DNA from: Lates calcarifer
Lineage: Eukaryota > Chordata > Actinopteri > Centropomidae
Assembly (NCBI RefSeq): GCF_001640805.2
Contig: NC_066838.1
Coordinates: 17,417,506-17,481,505, forward strand
Direction: 5' to 3'
DNA: 64,000 bases
Part shown: in pieces, positions 48,501 to 61,400 of the stretch
Layout of the letters: each line of letters begins with the position of its first letter
Numbering within the stretch: position 1 is the first letter of the stretch
Position numbers and translations under genes: made by a program
Notes under the pieces: model-generated
What the model was told of the DNA's origin: nothing
What the model saw: only the letters and a program-made list of their open reading frames with translations
Databases searched by the model: none

Positions 48501-51500
48501 ATTCCTGTGCTGGGCAGTTCTGCTAGTGTTTATTAATATTTACAAATTTAAAAACAATGAATAAATGAGATGAGATTGTGGGGTTGTCATTTAGACTGTG
48601 AATGAAAGAGATTTGTAGCTGATTTAATGTCAAATCTTTGTGTATTTGAAATATGTGTTTATAGCATGAAGAGACTTGTCTTCCTACTCAGATGTTACAT
48701 TAGCCTGTTCAAGCTCAGAGAAAATATTATTAGAAACATGTTTTGCGATGATTATTATCGTGTTTTTATCTGTAAGCCAATTAATAACAGAGCATCTGCT
48801 CCAAGATTGCATCATCACATAATGTGTTTTTTTTCCTTTTTAAAGCTGGTGAGCTGCAGTCCATGCAGGTGGAGTGTAATGGCCTACAGAAGGAATGTTC
48901 TGTCCTGCGATCTGAGAAACAAGACATCGTGAATAAGCACCAGAAGGAAAGGAGCAGTCTGCAAAGCGAATGTGCTTCCCTTAGAGCTGAGAAGGAAGAA
49001 CTCCTCAAGACTCACCAGAAAGAGAAGGGCAACCTGCAGAGTGAATGTGCAGCTCTGCGCTCTGAGAAAGAGGCTGTGCTGCAGAAACAGAAGCAGCTGG
49101 AGAAAGACCTTGCCAGGTCAGTGAGTTACATTACCACAAATTCAGCTTCGCCCCCCTCCACCTTTGTGCTCCGTTTCATTTGCTTGACTCTGCTCTAACA
49201 TCTTTTACTGTACAGTAAACCACACACGTGTGTGTTTGTGATCTTCCACCTATTGGTGTTGTTTTGCTTCTGATAGTTCACGTGCCCAGAATGCTGAACT
49301 AAGCAACAGCCTCAAGGCCCTAGAGAGATCCCAGCAGGAGTTAGAGAAGAGGCTGGCGGCCCTGCAGCTCCAGCACCAGCAGGATAGCACCAAGTTGCAA
49401 AGCCAACTGGATGAGGCAGACAGTCGCAGCAAGGCTCTGCAGAAAGAGGTATGCTCTTATTTGTGGGAGGCATCTCAGAATCACCTCCAGGAATCATCCT
49501 GGCAAGGCAAAGAATATTTCAATCTTAGACCTGACAGTTAATGTAGAACCTGTCCTCTCTGGATGTCTTTCAGTCACATTTTGGAATCCTGTTACTGACT
49601 GGTGACATGATGGCTCACACTTCACCAGCGCTTTCTTACGTAAATGTAGCCTGAAGTGACGTTTCACGCTTCAAGTCTGTTTTATTCTATTTATAGATGC
49701 ACACACGATTGTGCATCTGTGAGCTAGGTCAAAACAACTCTTAGGACACAGCAGCATGGCTGCAGAATGGATCAGGTGTAGACGCTGCAGCTGCTGCTGG
49801 TGTGCTGCTGACCATGCTGCTTTACACAGCCACCATTGGCAAGGTGTTCCAGTATTTATGAAACTTCCCTACATGCACTCTCAGAGAACATTAGTTTTCC
49901 TTTGCGAGCAAATAAAATCACACTTTACTGACATACAGATTTAGCCTACAGTAAGACAGTTTACAGATTTCACAGATGTTAATGAGACCAGTTACTTTTC
50001 ATGTGCTTTTAAAAAAGTGTTTTAATCCACTGCTGCACCTGGCTCTGTTCAGCCAGTATGCCTAATTAGGTTTTTGTTTGAAGGAAATTGCCCCTTCCAT
50101 CTGTCCATACTGTACACATGGACTATTTAGCCACAACATCAGTTATCAAGTATGCATAATAGAAAGGTATTGCTTTCCTAAGAAAGTTTATAAAGAGCTT
50201 TTACACCAATACTTAGGAATAATACCATACAGGCATATGTTCAAGCATTTTAGATCAGTTAAGGCTGACTTTCTACTCAGAGACACTTTTGGCCAAATTT
50301 ATAGTCAGCTCCAATGTGAGAATAAAGTTTAATTTATAAATGGCATATGTTGCCATATACTTACATGACTAACAGACAGGCAGCAGATTTCTGTAGTCAT
50401 CTAATCCAGATGTTTTGTTCTATTTCTTCTAACTGTAAATCTGTTTTTAACATCTGGAGACAGGATGATTTCTCGAAGTTGGACAAGAGCTTTCTCTCAT
50501 GCGTCTAAAAGTGGGTCTAAGTATGTGTCACTGGGTATTTTTGGCCAGTTAGGACTGATTTTCTATTTTGAGACTAGTGATAAATACAGACCCGGAACCA
50601 GTTACCCTCTTTGAATGTTCAGCCACTGCAGTTGACTGTTGAAGCTGACACAGAATTTACAGTTGCTGACCACAGGTGCACTCGTTGCTGGAATAAGACC
50701 ATTATAGAATACATCGGTAACATAAGATTTGGCCAACCATTCCCAAGAAATTTGCAGCTTCAGTGGAATGACTGGGAAGCCCCCTCCTTCTGACATGAAG
50801 CTTAAAGCATCCTGCCGGCTGGATGGGGGATCAGCCACTGCTGTCACACTCACACAGGAAGGGCAATGTTGAGATGAAGTCATTCTTGACCACAATTCCT
50901 TCATCCTAATGTGGTGTTGCTCTTAAGTCACTGAATGAAAGTGGAAACTGAGAGCTCTTACAATTGTCTTTATAAAGGGTAGACTATAGTCAGCTTGCCC
51001 TGATTAGCAAAATATATACAAAATTCAGCAGTGCAGTTCTGTGCAGGAGAGACTGGGTGAACTTACAAAGTCCTGATATAGGACAAATCCTGTAAGAAAC
51101 AGATAGCATCTTAAAACATTCAGCAAGATTTACACTTGACAATAAATTACAGTCAAGTAAAGGTCTGAAATGTTTAATAAAGACAATAATGATGATTTGC
51201 TCTATGCAGTATGAGGAGGCTAAGACGGAGCTGTCAGACCTAAAGGAAAAATATGAGAAGACCGAGCAGGAAAAACAGTCGCTTACAGATGAACTTGAGG
51301 AGTGCAAAGCCAACATGAAGGAATTACAGGAGAAGGGAACTAAGGTGAGTTCTTATCTATCAAACACTCAGCGGAAAGGAGAAGGCAGCCTCTTTCTCTT
51401 AGTAAAATCACTTCAATGTTTGACAAATGAAATATGAAGAGTTGCACAAACTGTATAAATGATAATCTCTAAGCAAAAAGCAGCACCATAGCTTTTATTT

Positions 51501-52420
51501 TCATAAGCAAACATCTGCAGTTGTTTTGGTTTTGGGAGCATGAGCTTTGCTTCAAATTTAGCAACAACAGTGTACTGAACATCTGTTTTATTTTGTGAAA
51601 TGTTTTCAGGCATAAAAAGTGAATCTTTTCTGAGATTCACAATATTTTCTTTTAACCTCAGCACACCTGCTCCAATCTACTCATCCACTGTCTCCTACTG
51701 TTGCTTTTAGACATTGACAGTCATGTGTGACTTTGAGATTTGTATAAACACCAGTTACAGGCATAGACTACTGACTGAAGGGTTTATTAATAAAGCTACG
51801 CCCAACTAAAGTATGTCCCATTGCAGTTGATTACTATAATATCCCTTCCCTTCTGTAGACATCCCTATTGCTGCCTGTTCAAGCCATAGTCATCGGCCTT
51901 ATCCTGGCTTTGCTGTATTGGTGCTTCGGCGCATTGTGGTAGTAAGGTACACATTACTCCTGTCAAGTCGGCCTACATCTTTCATTCTCATCAGTGTCTT
52001 TTTAGATCATTGCATGACTTAATCAGGTTTTCCTCATTCCCCAGAATGCCTTCCTCAGGGGAAAAATTAATGTCTCAGAAATCTAACCTCTCTAAATCAT
52101 GCAGTTCCAACATCTGACATCTGTTTGTCTTGTCTGGATGGCTAATGCTTAACAACTGTTTCTCTCAGTTGGCTTGGATGGGCTTACCTTTATCTGAAAG
52201 AGCTGTTTTTAACTTGCTTCCTCTGTGTACTGCATTGGTTTCAATGGCAAGCTCCCTCTGTCAATGCTTTTGGCGATCCTTAGATGGGCGGTTTTGTGTG
52301 GTGATGCTCATGTTTCCATTTCTGTGTCGCCACTTGTTTCAGAAACCATGGATGATCTGGGGGCCTGTGGTCGCTGTGGCTCTAACAGCTGTGACTGCTG
52401 CTGTGCTCTTCAGGACCTGA
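45520..52420 (+). CDS. slmap: Sarcolemmal membrane-associated protein, C-terminal coiled-coil and tail-anchor part (SLMAP-like)
   Basis: Exons: 45512-45571 (ATG at 45520), 47652-47780, 47883-47957, 48063-48365, 48846-49116, 49277-49448, 51210-51344, then either 51859-51942 or 52343-52420. The protein is 406 or 404 residues. SLMAP is a coiled-coil protein of ER/SR and centrosome and a STRIPAK subunit; FHA recognition sits in its N-terminal half. Here only the C-terminal half is visible: QMDEKELSDPLNNVSLIKDD, long heptad coils, then KYEKTEQEKQSLTDELEECK, which I recognise as the end of SLMAP. The two terminal exons encode different hydrophobic anchors. The acceptor phase of the 45512 exon implies an upstream coding exon in the ancestral gene. 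None is found in the window, so M at 45520 is the first usable start. This could be a short-isoform locus or a truncated paralogue. Confidence 0.85.
48884..49108 (+). repeat. Three tandem 75-bp coding repeats in the SLMAP-like coiled coil
   Basis: Three in-frame 25-residue units begin at 48884, 48959 and 49034: LQKECSVLRSEKQDIVN..., LQSECASLRAEKEELLK..., LQSECAALRSEKEAVLQ.... The units share L-Q-x-E-C-x-x-L-R-x-E-K and, in the first two, HQKE. All lie within one exon (48846-49116). Confidence 0.85.
51859..51942 (+). CDS. slmap: SLMAP-like alternative terminal exon 1 (tail anchor TM-A)
   Basis: After the acceptor ctgtag it encodes TSLLLPVQAIVIGLILALLY and ends WCFGALW, then TAG at 51940-51942. 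This is a single C-terminal hydrophobic span with almost no luminal residues. A donor-like TAAG|GTACAC just after the stop would let it be used as a cassette exon before the next terminal exon, changing nothing in the protein because the stop lies inside. Confidence 0.8.
   Translation, partial: TSLLLPVQAIVIGLILALLYWCFGALW
52343..52420 (+). CDS. slmap: SLMAP-like alternative terminal exon 2 (tail anchor TM-B)
   Basis: After the acceptor tttcag it encodes KPWMIWGPVVAVALTAVTAA and ends VLFRT, then TGA. It resembles the tail anchor of human SLMAP (KPWPWMPMLAALVAVTAIVL, recalled from memory). It joins in phase 0 to the exon ending at 51344, as does the other terminal exon, so the two are interchangeable. 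Confidence 0.85.
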   Translation, partial: KPWMIWGPVVAVALTAVTAAVLFRT

Positions 52421-52604
52421 GGGCAACTCGCTCAAACACACACACACATGCACAAACAAATGAATCCATATTTGTTGTCAGATTTGTCTGCACTGAAACA
52501 GAGAAAAACTTGCCCCCTTATCATATCTGCACTATTAATTAGGAGGGCTCATACTTAACACTGTTTAATTTTTAAGATGCTCTATTTTAGATGGCAGAGA
52601 TGTT

Positions 52605-52610
52605 AATAAA
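52605..52610 (+). terminator. SLMAP-like poly(A) signal
   Basis: AATAAA lies 185 nt after the stop of the second terminal exon. A further AATAAA occurs near 52830, so alternative 3' ends are possible. Confidence 0.55.
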
Positions 52611-53571
52611 AGAATGTCAGTTTTGTGTGCAAATGAATACGTTTGTTTGTATGTCTGTTACGTGATGCAACTCTAGTTGGGTCATTTTTTTGGTTACTAT
52701 TTTGACTTATAGGATTATCCATTAATGAATGTAAAGATACTCTACACAGTTAATTAATTCTAAATATACATGATGATATTTTTGGGGTTTGAACCTCCCT
52801 AAATGTAACACATCTCTGTAATTGTCGGAATAATAAATATCACAGTATTCAGCCCTGAATTGAGTGCACGATGAATGCCCTAGATACATAACAATACATC
52901 AGTGGATGGTTGTGGTGGGTACTGCTAAGATATTTTCTGTTAACACAGCCATTATCCATATGTGAAAATAGATTTTAGAAAAAGGCCTGTTGAGCACATT
53001 TTGGGCACTTGTGAGAGGAGTGGAGGAAGCTATTTGAGCAGAGAGCTTAGCTGAACAGGAATTTATATTGTCATTTTTCAACAGAGCACAGCAACTCACC
53101 CTGAGGATCTAGTTCAGTGCAAATATCCACCTCTTGTGTGTTTGTCCTCTCCTTTCCTTTTGCCATCTACTAAATCTATTTAGGCCACTCCTCTGTGTCT
53201 CTGCACTAGTGGCAAGAATCCCAGATTCAGCTGACATTGCATCACCTGCTATTTCTTAACAAAGGAGGATACAATTTAAAACAAGACTTTACAGTCTTAT
53301 TGCTCCACATTATTCTACCAATGAAAACACAGAGATTGTAGGTGCTATATGTAAGTATTTATACAGAGCCAACCTTTTGCATTAACAGCTGTTTACTTAA
53401 CAGTCTAGAAGAACTGTTCAGCATCAAACTTCATTCCTTTTCTCACCAAGAGATGTGTCCAGTGGTGGAAAACAACACCAACGCTAACTCTTGTTATACT
53501 TCTATTTCTATTACTTCTTCTCTTTGCTGCTGAACATAGTTTCTTGACAGGAGCAGGTGGTGGTGGTAGTG

Positions 53572-53572
<1 letters not shown>

Positions 53573-53604
<32 letters not shown>
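53573..53604. repeat. (GAT)n microsatellite
   Basis: About ten uninterrupted gat/atg units in the spacer downstream of the SLMAP-like gene, preceded by a short ggt run. Confidence 0.9.
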
Positions 53605-53605
<1 letters not shown>

Positions 53606-56600
53606 AATGGTTGCACGCCAAGAACTTCAGTCATATTTGCATTTACTGTCCTTAAATTGTCTCATCTGGGCTGAGGCTAGCAGGTTAGCATGCTAACTTC
53701 AGTAAATATCTCTGCACCACAATACAATGGTGTCAAAACAGTTATTTCCTCAAATTTGGTTAATAAGTTTACTTAAGTTTTGAATATTTTAAGATAAAAT
53801 ACTTACATATAGCACCTTTAAGTTAGGCCCAACAGACATTCTATTGAAAATCAACTACAGACAGCATAACACTATATTATTTAAATGTATGGTATTCAGT
53901 GTTATTGTGTCACATCTTGCCAGTAGCCACCAAAAGAAACTGGTGTAATACTTTAAATGTCATGGTTTTTTTTAAACTAAATTTGGTATTCATTCAGTTT
54001 TCTATTGGTTAAATGTTTTCATGCGATATATGAGTTTGTAAACATAATCTTAAATTTAATCATTGAAAATATATCTATTAATTTGTTGTGTTTATGATCA
54101 TTTTGAATTTGGTTGATTCCCTGTAAATAAGTACAAAATCTATGTATTTTGTAAAGAGATGGAAAAGTATAGTTTCTTGGGTTTAACGTTTATGAAGAAT
54201 TGCTCTACAATGTAAGAGTGACCTAAATTAAAGGATCTTAACCTCATAATTGTACCCTATAGTCATTGCATAAGCATACAGTCACTGAAACCACCAAGCT
54301 TTGTGGAGATGAGGTCAGACCTCCTACTACTGTAGGTTTAGTTTCTTCTGAATCATCCAAATATCCATCCCACTGAGCTCATTGCAACCTTGTAGAGCAA
54401 CACTGAGAGCACATAGTACATCCAAGGTAAGCTACAGTATCTGTGTTTCTAATGTTAAGGGAATGGACATATATTTTGATAAATATTTTTATCTCTACCT
54501 TCCAGCAGAATGATCTTCCAAATGTCTTATCCCCTGTTTTGCAGATGGCATTTAAAGATCCTGGAGTGTTTTCCTCAGAGGGAGAGATTTTCTCAAGCGA
54601 GCACAGTGTGAACGTCAGCTGGCAAACAATGGACTGTGGAAGAAGAAATACACAGTGGTACAGTGAACACATGCATTATCTAGTCAAACTCCCTCCACAT
54701 CTTTACAATGTTAGTAACTTTCTGAAAACTGATGTTCTGACATTCACACCCACTTCGCGTAGCCATTAGTGGGCTGTGCAGAGGTGTGAAAGAAGGCAGG
54801 GTTTGAACATTTCTTTCTAGCTCTCTTTCTTTTTTTCAGTGCAATGCTCTGATGACCTTCCAGTGCGGTTATCCCCGCATTTAAACAATATTGCATCTCC
54901 CCCCTCTGGCTCTTCACTCCATCTTCAAATTTGGAACAACTCTAAACACTTTATTTTCAATGTTTGAGCAAAACCCAATCCTTACTCGTCATGAGAAATA
55001 CTAATACTCTGTGGCTCTGGGGGAGGATTCTGTCTCAGCTTGGGCTTCAAACTCAAAATTTACTACAAAAAGCCTGGATTACAAACTGGAGGTATGGGGC
55101 TTGAAAGTAATGGACATCTAGGAGACAAGAATGGTCTGATGAAAGATGCAATTGAGGGGCATGATAGGAAATAGAGGATACTAGGGACTAAAATTGAGAA
55201 TATTTCAGCCTTTGCTGCTTAAATTTTGACAATTCTTTTTAAAATCTGTCTTATGAGATCTTAACTTTATTAATGTACAATACTAAATACTGTAATGCGA
55301 GTAGAAGTATGATATAGTATCACACAAGCATGACTCAGTCCTCTGACTAAATGTGACTGCTGCGGTGGCCTTTAACTCTACTGGAAGATTACAGGGTTTA
55401 GCAGTTTCACCCTTTAAGCAGGCTGACCACACTGATGGTAAATGTGTGCAAGAGGACGCAGTATATTTCTCAACAGGATGTCTGATGCAAAACTTCACAT
55501 TTCACAATATCAGTAAGGTCATAGCTCCAGAGGAAATCTCTGCCTGTGTGGATGAGTAGTCCACACCTGATCCACATTATTGGGCTGCTACACTGCCTCT
55601 ATTATTTCTGTTCTGCAGGCTTTGCTGTGTCAAGGATCCCTCTCAGGATACAACGTGACGACCAGGATGATGTGGCTAATGTGACGTGAGGTTCTTGCTC
55701 AGACAACCTGGGGAATACACTGTGCGTGTGACATGTCAGAAGATTGAGGACAGCCCCCCCCTATAAACCCAAATATGAGAATCATTCCCATGCAAGCGAG
55801 CCCCTCTCTGCAGAGTTGTCGTGTCCATTTGTTCTGCTCTAGTTTGTATGTAGGTCATCGGTAGTGGACCAGAGATGCAGCAGAATGGCAGCCGTACACA
55901 CCATTAGATGGTATTTACAACGTAATCTTGGGCTTTCTGTAGCTCTAATTTACACTAAGATTAATGCTGACGTCCTTGTTATAGTATTTGAGTAACTTTT
56001 CAATAATTAATCAAATGTATCAAATCATAATACAGTGATAAACATCTACTTTATTAGTAGTTATCTGATTAACTAAATCCCAACACAACAAATACCCAGT
56101 GCTACTTTGCAAAGTCAGTCTCTCTATCTGTTTATGGAACATAAAAGAAAATACTTAAAGCTTTTTTCCCACGTAATTATAATAAATTAAAAGCAGTGGC
56201 TGAAATATATCAGCTCCATAACAAGTATAACATATTATCTGTTCATAGTTGTGATTCAAAATGTTTTTAACATGAAAAAATAGTGGTATGTACATTCAAA
56301 GAGCAGCAGTCATTTCACACACAACATGCCAGGGATCTACTGTGTCAATATGACCTCTGGAGGGCAGTATGTTCTGACAGAGGCTCTGCTGGTTCATCTG
56401 TTCTGTTTCTTCCCCTCAGTCAAGGAAACTTCCTCAAAGTGCCTTTGAACAAGGTCTGAGGCAGAGGTCTAAGTCTGTAGTCCACGCCTGGATTAGAGGG
56501 CCCTCAAAGTTCATTATCAGCTGAAGTGGAAGTGGTGACGTCTCACAGACATGACACCCAGTGGCCTGTGCAAAAAGAACCTGGATCTTCACCACTGACT

Positions 56601-57270
56601 GCAGTAAACCTACAGGAGACACTCACTCACAGCCTGCCTCTATCATGACACCCAGTGGTAAGTTTTAGACTCGAAGCTTGAGGTTGGAAACGGATGTGGA
56701 CGTTTGTGAGAAGGTGTCGAAGAATCTGTTAATCAGTGCTCTTTCATTTGGAACTACAGTTCTACGTTTATTAATGTAGTAGGCACTTTTGTCCAAAACG
56801 ACATACAAATGAGATATACTTATTTTTAATGGTATGAATTTTACATTTTCATTTAGAGTTCTGCTCATCAGTGATCTCGATATATAGCCTCGAACGTCTC
56901 TAGAGCATGACTTGTGTTTATTCTTTCTCTGATAAAGACCCTGGAGCGTGGGCCCAGGTCAGTAACAGTGGATGGCACCTTTGGGATTCTCACAGCGGTA
57001 TGTCATTGTTACAGCATCATGTCATATTCACTAATATTATTGCCAGTAATATAGTTTACTCTCCATAGCGAGCTCCTGAGTAAGCACACATCAGACATTT
57101 ACAGTAATATCCAAAGCCATAATTTACCACCTTTGTTCTGTTTGCTGTCCAACATCGAACACTCACACCACATTCTGTCATTTATGCTTGATAGTGACAA
57201 GTAAAAGCACAGTAGTGCCAAGACCTGAAAACTTTGTGAGACTGTGCTGCAGGAAATATTGCAACAGACT

Positions 57271-57385
57271 AGGGTTGCAATCTGATGTTTATGTTCTCAA
57301 TCAGTCAGTTAATTATTTGGTCTATTAAAAAAAAAAAACAGAAAACAATGAAAAATGCACATCACAATATCTAAGAGACTTGTCA
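57271..57385. repeat. 'gctgcaac' teleost element, 5' part
   Basis: agggttgcaatctgatg, cagtcagttaattatttggt, ctattaaaaa and aaatgcacatcacaatatct follow the order of the left end of the same element seen complete at 63537. Confidence 0.55.
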
Positions 57386-58193
57386 TTTTATTAACTGTCT
57401 GTTTGTCTGTTTTTCTACTCAGTTTATCAGCTTGCAGCTCTATTGCAGACATGTAGTATAACATATTTGGTGTTTTAATTAATTAGTGTTTGATTAATCT
57501 GATTTCCTCCATTAATGAACCATTAAACATATGATAAGGCTGATGATTCTCAGCACGAACCTCCTTATGAGTGTGAATGTCTCTGTTACTGCCTGCAGGC
57601 AGATGGGCTGTGCATCTGTTTGACGAGAGGCATAATTTCATACCTCCTGTCCAAGTCATTATCACTTCCAGAAAACATATCTGTAATGATACACACCAGT
57701 AAAATTAGTGGAGGAGTTTCAGTCTGCTATTGGTATTTAGTTCAATTTACAAATACAAAATGATCTGGTATCTGTTCTCTTGTTTTGATATCTTCATATA
57801 TTGTTTGTTTATTGCACCTAATGTGATGTATTGAATGCTGTGGGGTTATTTTATCAGTTTTATTTCTGAGAGTTTAGCTTCGTACTGCAGTGGTTGTGCC
57901 CGTGCGTTCACTTTAAAAGATTGACCGAATAACTGTAGTGGCCCGGTTTTCCCCAATGATGAGTAATAATCAATGGGTTTATCCAGAGCAAACATAATCC
58001 CGTCAGGACTAACTGCGCTCCACAGGGACAGTTTTTTATGTCAAATTTCAGAAAGAGAAGTCGACTCTTTATATTTTTCTACACATCAACGATACCTGCA
58101 AACAAACTAAAGCATCTGCGGTAAAACTAATCAACAGAGCTGAACCAGCGGTCACATGTAACAGAAGAAACAAAGAGGAAAAAAATAATCCAA

Positions 58194-58199
58194 GTAAGT
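58194..58199 (+). promoter_or_regulatory. Probable splice donor of the abhd6 5' non-coding exon
   Basis: CAA|GTAAGTTTT follows a stretch with no long open frame, and the next acceptor is the T-tract and AG at 58473-58484 before the coding start exon. This is the best candidate for the leader exon's end. Confidence 0.4.
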
Positions 58200-58495
58200 T
58201 TTTACATTTTTGAAAATGCATGTTGTGGGATAAAAAGGATGCTCTAATTGTGTAAAATGTGTACCTCTAGAGAACATACTGTTATATACGTAATATACAT
58301 ATTGCTAAAGACACAATCTGCCACCTGTTCTCCTGCATTCTGTGAGTTATTTTTGAAAGCTTTTATTTCTCAACAAAACATTGTATGGAAGTTGGATATT
58401 GACTGTGCCCCTCCCCCAAATTTCCTGCTGATGGAACTGCATGTGTGTAATGTGTGTGTGTCCGTGTATTTTTTTTTTTTTTAGGTGAGGCAACC

Positions 58496-61400
58496 ATGGC
58501 AGCTGATCTAGACATAATTAACCTGTTTATCATTGCTGGGGGAACATTGGCTGTTCCCATTCTGGCCTTTGTCGCTTCCTTCCTTCTCTGGCCCTCAGCT
58601 CTCATTAAAGTTTATTACTGGTAAGGTAGATAACTGTGTTATCCTGTCCTCCACTTTATATTTTTAATACTTGATGTGAGTTCCATCCAGAGCACCAGAA
58701 AAGGGCAAGAAATGATCATTCTGGATTTTGTCTCCAATAGCTTACACTAAAATAGCTTTAATCTCTTTGACCTCTTTGGTTGCGATTATAATGACAAATA
58801 ACTCTCTCAGTGTATAAAACAGACGTGAGTGTTGTATTAAGACTGACTTGTAAAACTGTGAGTCTGACCTTTAAAAAGGTTAAGGTAACCTTTGTGGCAT
58901 GTGGTGTGAAAAACTGCATGCCAAGTCAAGTCAGTTTTCAAAATTATAAATTTGTCTCAACGTGAAAGTATATACTTGCAGCAACCTTAAAAAAATAACA
59001 ATGTTGGCAACACAAGCGCATAAAAAATTCAAGCCAAGCCCATTATTTCTTGGCCCAAATATTAATTCAAGTGAAGTTATGTCTCTGTGTGTCAGCTCAG
59101 AAATACCTGCTTCTCTACAGGTACTGGAGGCGGACTCTGGGCCTGCAGGTACGCTACGCAGACTGTGGTGGATATCGCTTCTGTTACTCGTACAGAGGGA
59201 AGCCTGGGATGAGACCTTCTATTTTAATGCTGCATGGCTTCTCTGCACATAAAGACACATGGCTCACTGTTGTCAAGGTCAGGCTAACACTGAAAATTAC
59301 AGTTTGTTGCTATTTATGTAGCGGTCCCACAACTTGAATATTGTGGCTCACTATCACTGCTCTCGTAGTGTTGTTTTCGGCTGCAGCAGGCAGCTGTTTT
59401 CAGTGAAAAATCTCCACAAAAAGCCACTGTAAGCTACCTGCTCAAATGCCAGACAGACACATTTAGAGACAAGCACACTGGCATTTAGCAGCTGAAGAGC
59501 CAGATATTTCCCTCAGGAGTTGGTAGAGACCAAAAACAGACCTAAAAGAGTGAAAATTGGACTCAACATTCATCAAATGACCACATGCACAACTCCGCCT
59601 GAATGCAAATGTTGCTCTTTATCTGCTGAATGTGCAAATAAGCAAGATTTTGCTAATATGATATCAACTTAAAAGATGATGATATGTCAATACCCCCAGG
59701 TGGCTAAAAAAAAATCAGTAATTGCAGCTTTAAATTTCACGATTAAGTGTTCAGATTCAAATTATCACAGCCTTTCTTGGACTCCAAACACAGATTAATG
59801 GTTTTAAGCTGTATTATATGTCTTCTGCTGCTCTAGTATCTACCAAAACATCTGCACATTGTGTGTGTGGACATGCCTGGCCACGAGGGAACGACACGCA
59901 CCAACACAGAGGATTATTCCATTCAGGGGCAGGTCAGAAGGATCCATCAGGTGCGCTGAAGAGAGAGCTATGAAATATATGTATGGTGTCAGGTCCCTAC
60001 ATCATTCCACTGAAAATCTGTTTTTGTCCTTCATTCTTCTCAGTTTGTGGAAACCATTCGCTTGAATAGAAAACCTTTCCATCTGGTGGGAACCTCCATG
60101 GGGGGAAACGTAGCTGGAGTTTACGCGGCCTGCTATCCCTCAGAAATCTGTAGCATGACCCTCATTTGCCCAGACGGTCAGTCGCTGTATATGTGTGTGT
60201 ATAGAAGTGTGTATGCAAAGTTTGCATGTTCATACGTTTATACCCTACCAGGTTTTTAAGTGTGTGTGTGTTTATGTGTGTGTGTACAAGCTCATCAATT
60301 AGCATTTGTGTTGTGAGTATTTTGCAGAAAGACAGGGTTGAACATAGAACCTAGTAAATACTCTCTCATTTCCTCTGCGTCTCTCTCAAGAGCTCTACTC
60401 TAATGAGCTGAACTCTAATCATGTCATAATGATGTAGTCAAGGGTTATCTCGGTTTGGGTTTGCTGTCTCAGAAAACCTGTGTCGCAAACTGGAAGTGTG
60501 GAAATGTTGAATCCTATATTTCCCATGATGCAACTAGATAGTATCTTTTATTAGACCCTCACTCCCTATTAAACGAAGAAGGGTCCAACTGGGAAACTCA
60601 CGTTGGACGTTGAGGCAGATGGCCGCTCACCCTGAGTCTGGTTCTGCTCAAGGTTTCTGCATCTTTAAAGGAAGTTTTTCCTTGCCACTGTCACCTAGTT
60701 CTTGCTCATGATGGGATCTGTTGGGTCTCTCTATGTAAATATCATATTTTAATATGTAATGCTTTGGTGTTTTTCCCCAGGTAAAAAACTTACTAAATAT
60801 TATTTTTTGTTGTGTGTTATCTGTGAAAGAGAGAAAGAAAGACAAAAAGACACATAGATGTGTTATGTGGCATTGGTTCATGCTAAATTATTTAGTTCTA
60901 CTTTTCTTTGTAGCTTGCATATGGGTATGCAAAATCAGAAAATGCTGATTTTATCCTGCAGGTATAAGACATCCATGTGAGACCAAATTTGACAATCATC
61001 TGCAGGACCTGGAACACAGCAATTACACATTAAACATCCCACTGATCCCCACTACACCCGAAGAAATGGAGGACATGTTCAGACTTTGCTCCCACGTTCG
61101 CTTTAAAATCCCTCAGCAGGTCAGGCCCAGACTTGAAACTGATGGCATTATGAATTTCACAATTGAGTAATATTCACCCTATTCAATTGTTCAGAGGTTG
61201 TTACATTATGTGGTTGTTTAACAGTGTTTTTATTGTTTAGATTCTCCAAGGATTGGTAGATGTTCGGGAGCCTCACAATACATTTTACCAAGAAGGTTAG
61301 TTCACTTTGGTATCAGGCTTTTTCATGTAAGCATGCAGTGTAGTCCATGTGACCTACCAGTAATTTTGTCTCTTTTTTATTAGTTTTCATGGAGATTGTC

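Larger units (their letters stand above)
52421..58484. other. Spacer between the SLMAP-like gene and abhd6
   Basis: Includes the SLMAP-like 3' UTR with AATAAA at 52605-52610, a GAT/ATG microsatellite at 53573-53604, a 'gctgcaac' repeat fragment at 57271 and the abhd6 5' non-coding exon ending near 58193. Open frames at 54443-54769 and 55353-55559 have no recognisable family motif and no convincing splice partners. Confidence 0.5.

Noticed and set aside
54443..54769. Open frame of 108 codons containing MAFKDPGVFSSEGEIFSSE between the SLMAP-like gene and abhd6
   Set aside because: An acceptor-like ttttgcag precedes it, but I found no partner exons and no recognisable domain; filamin, the gene expected here in human, does not match.
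55353..55559. Open frame of 68 codons
   Set aside because: No motif and no splice context; likely non-coding.
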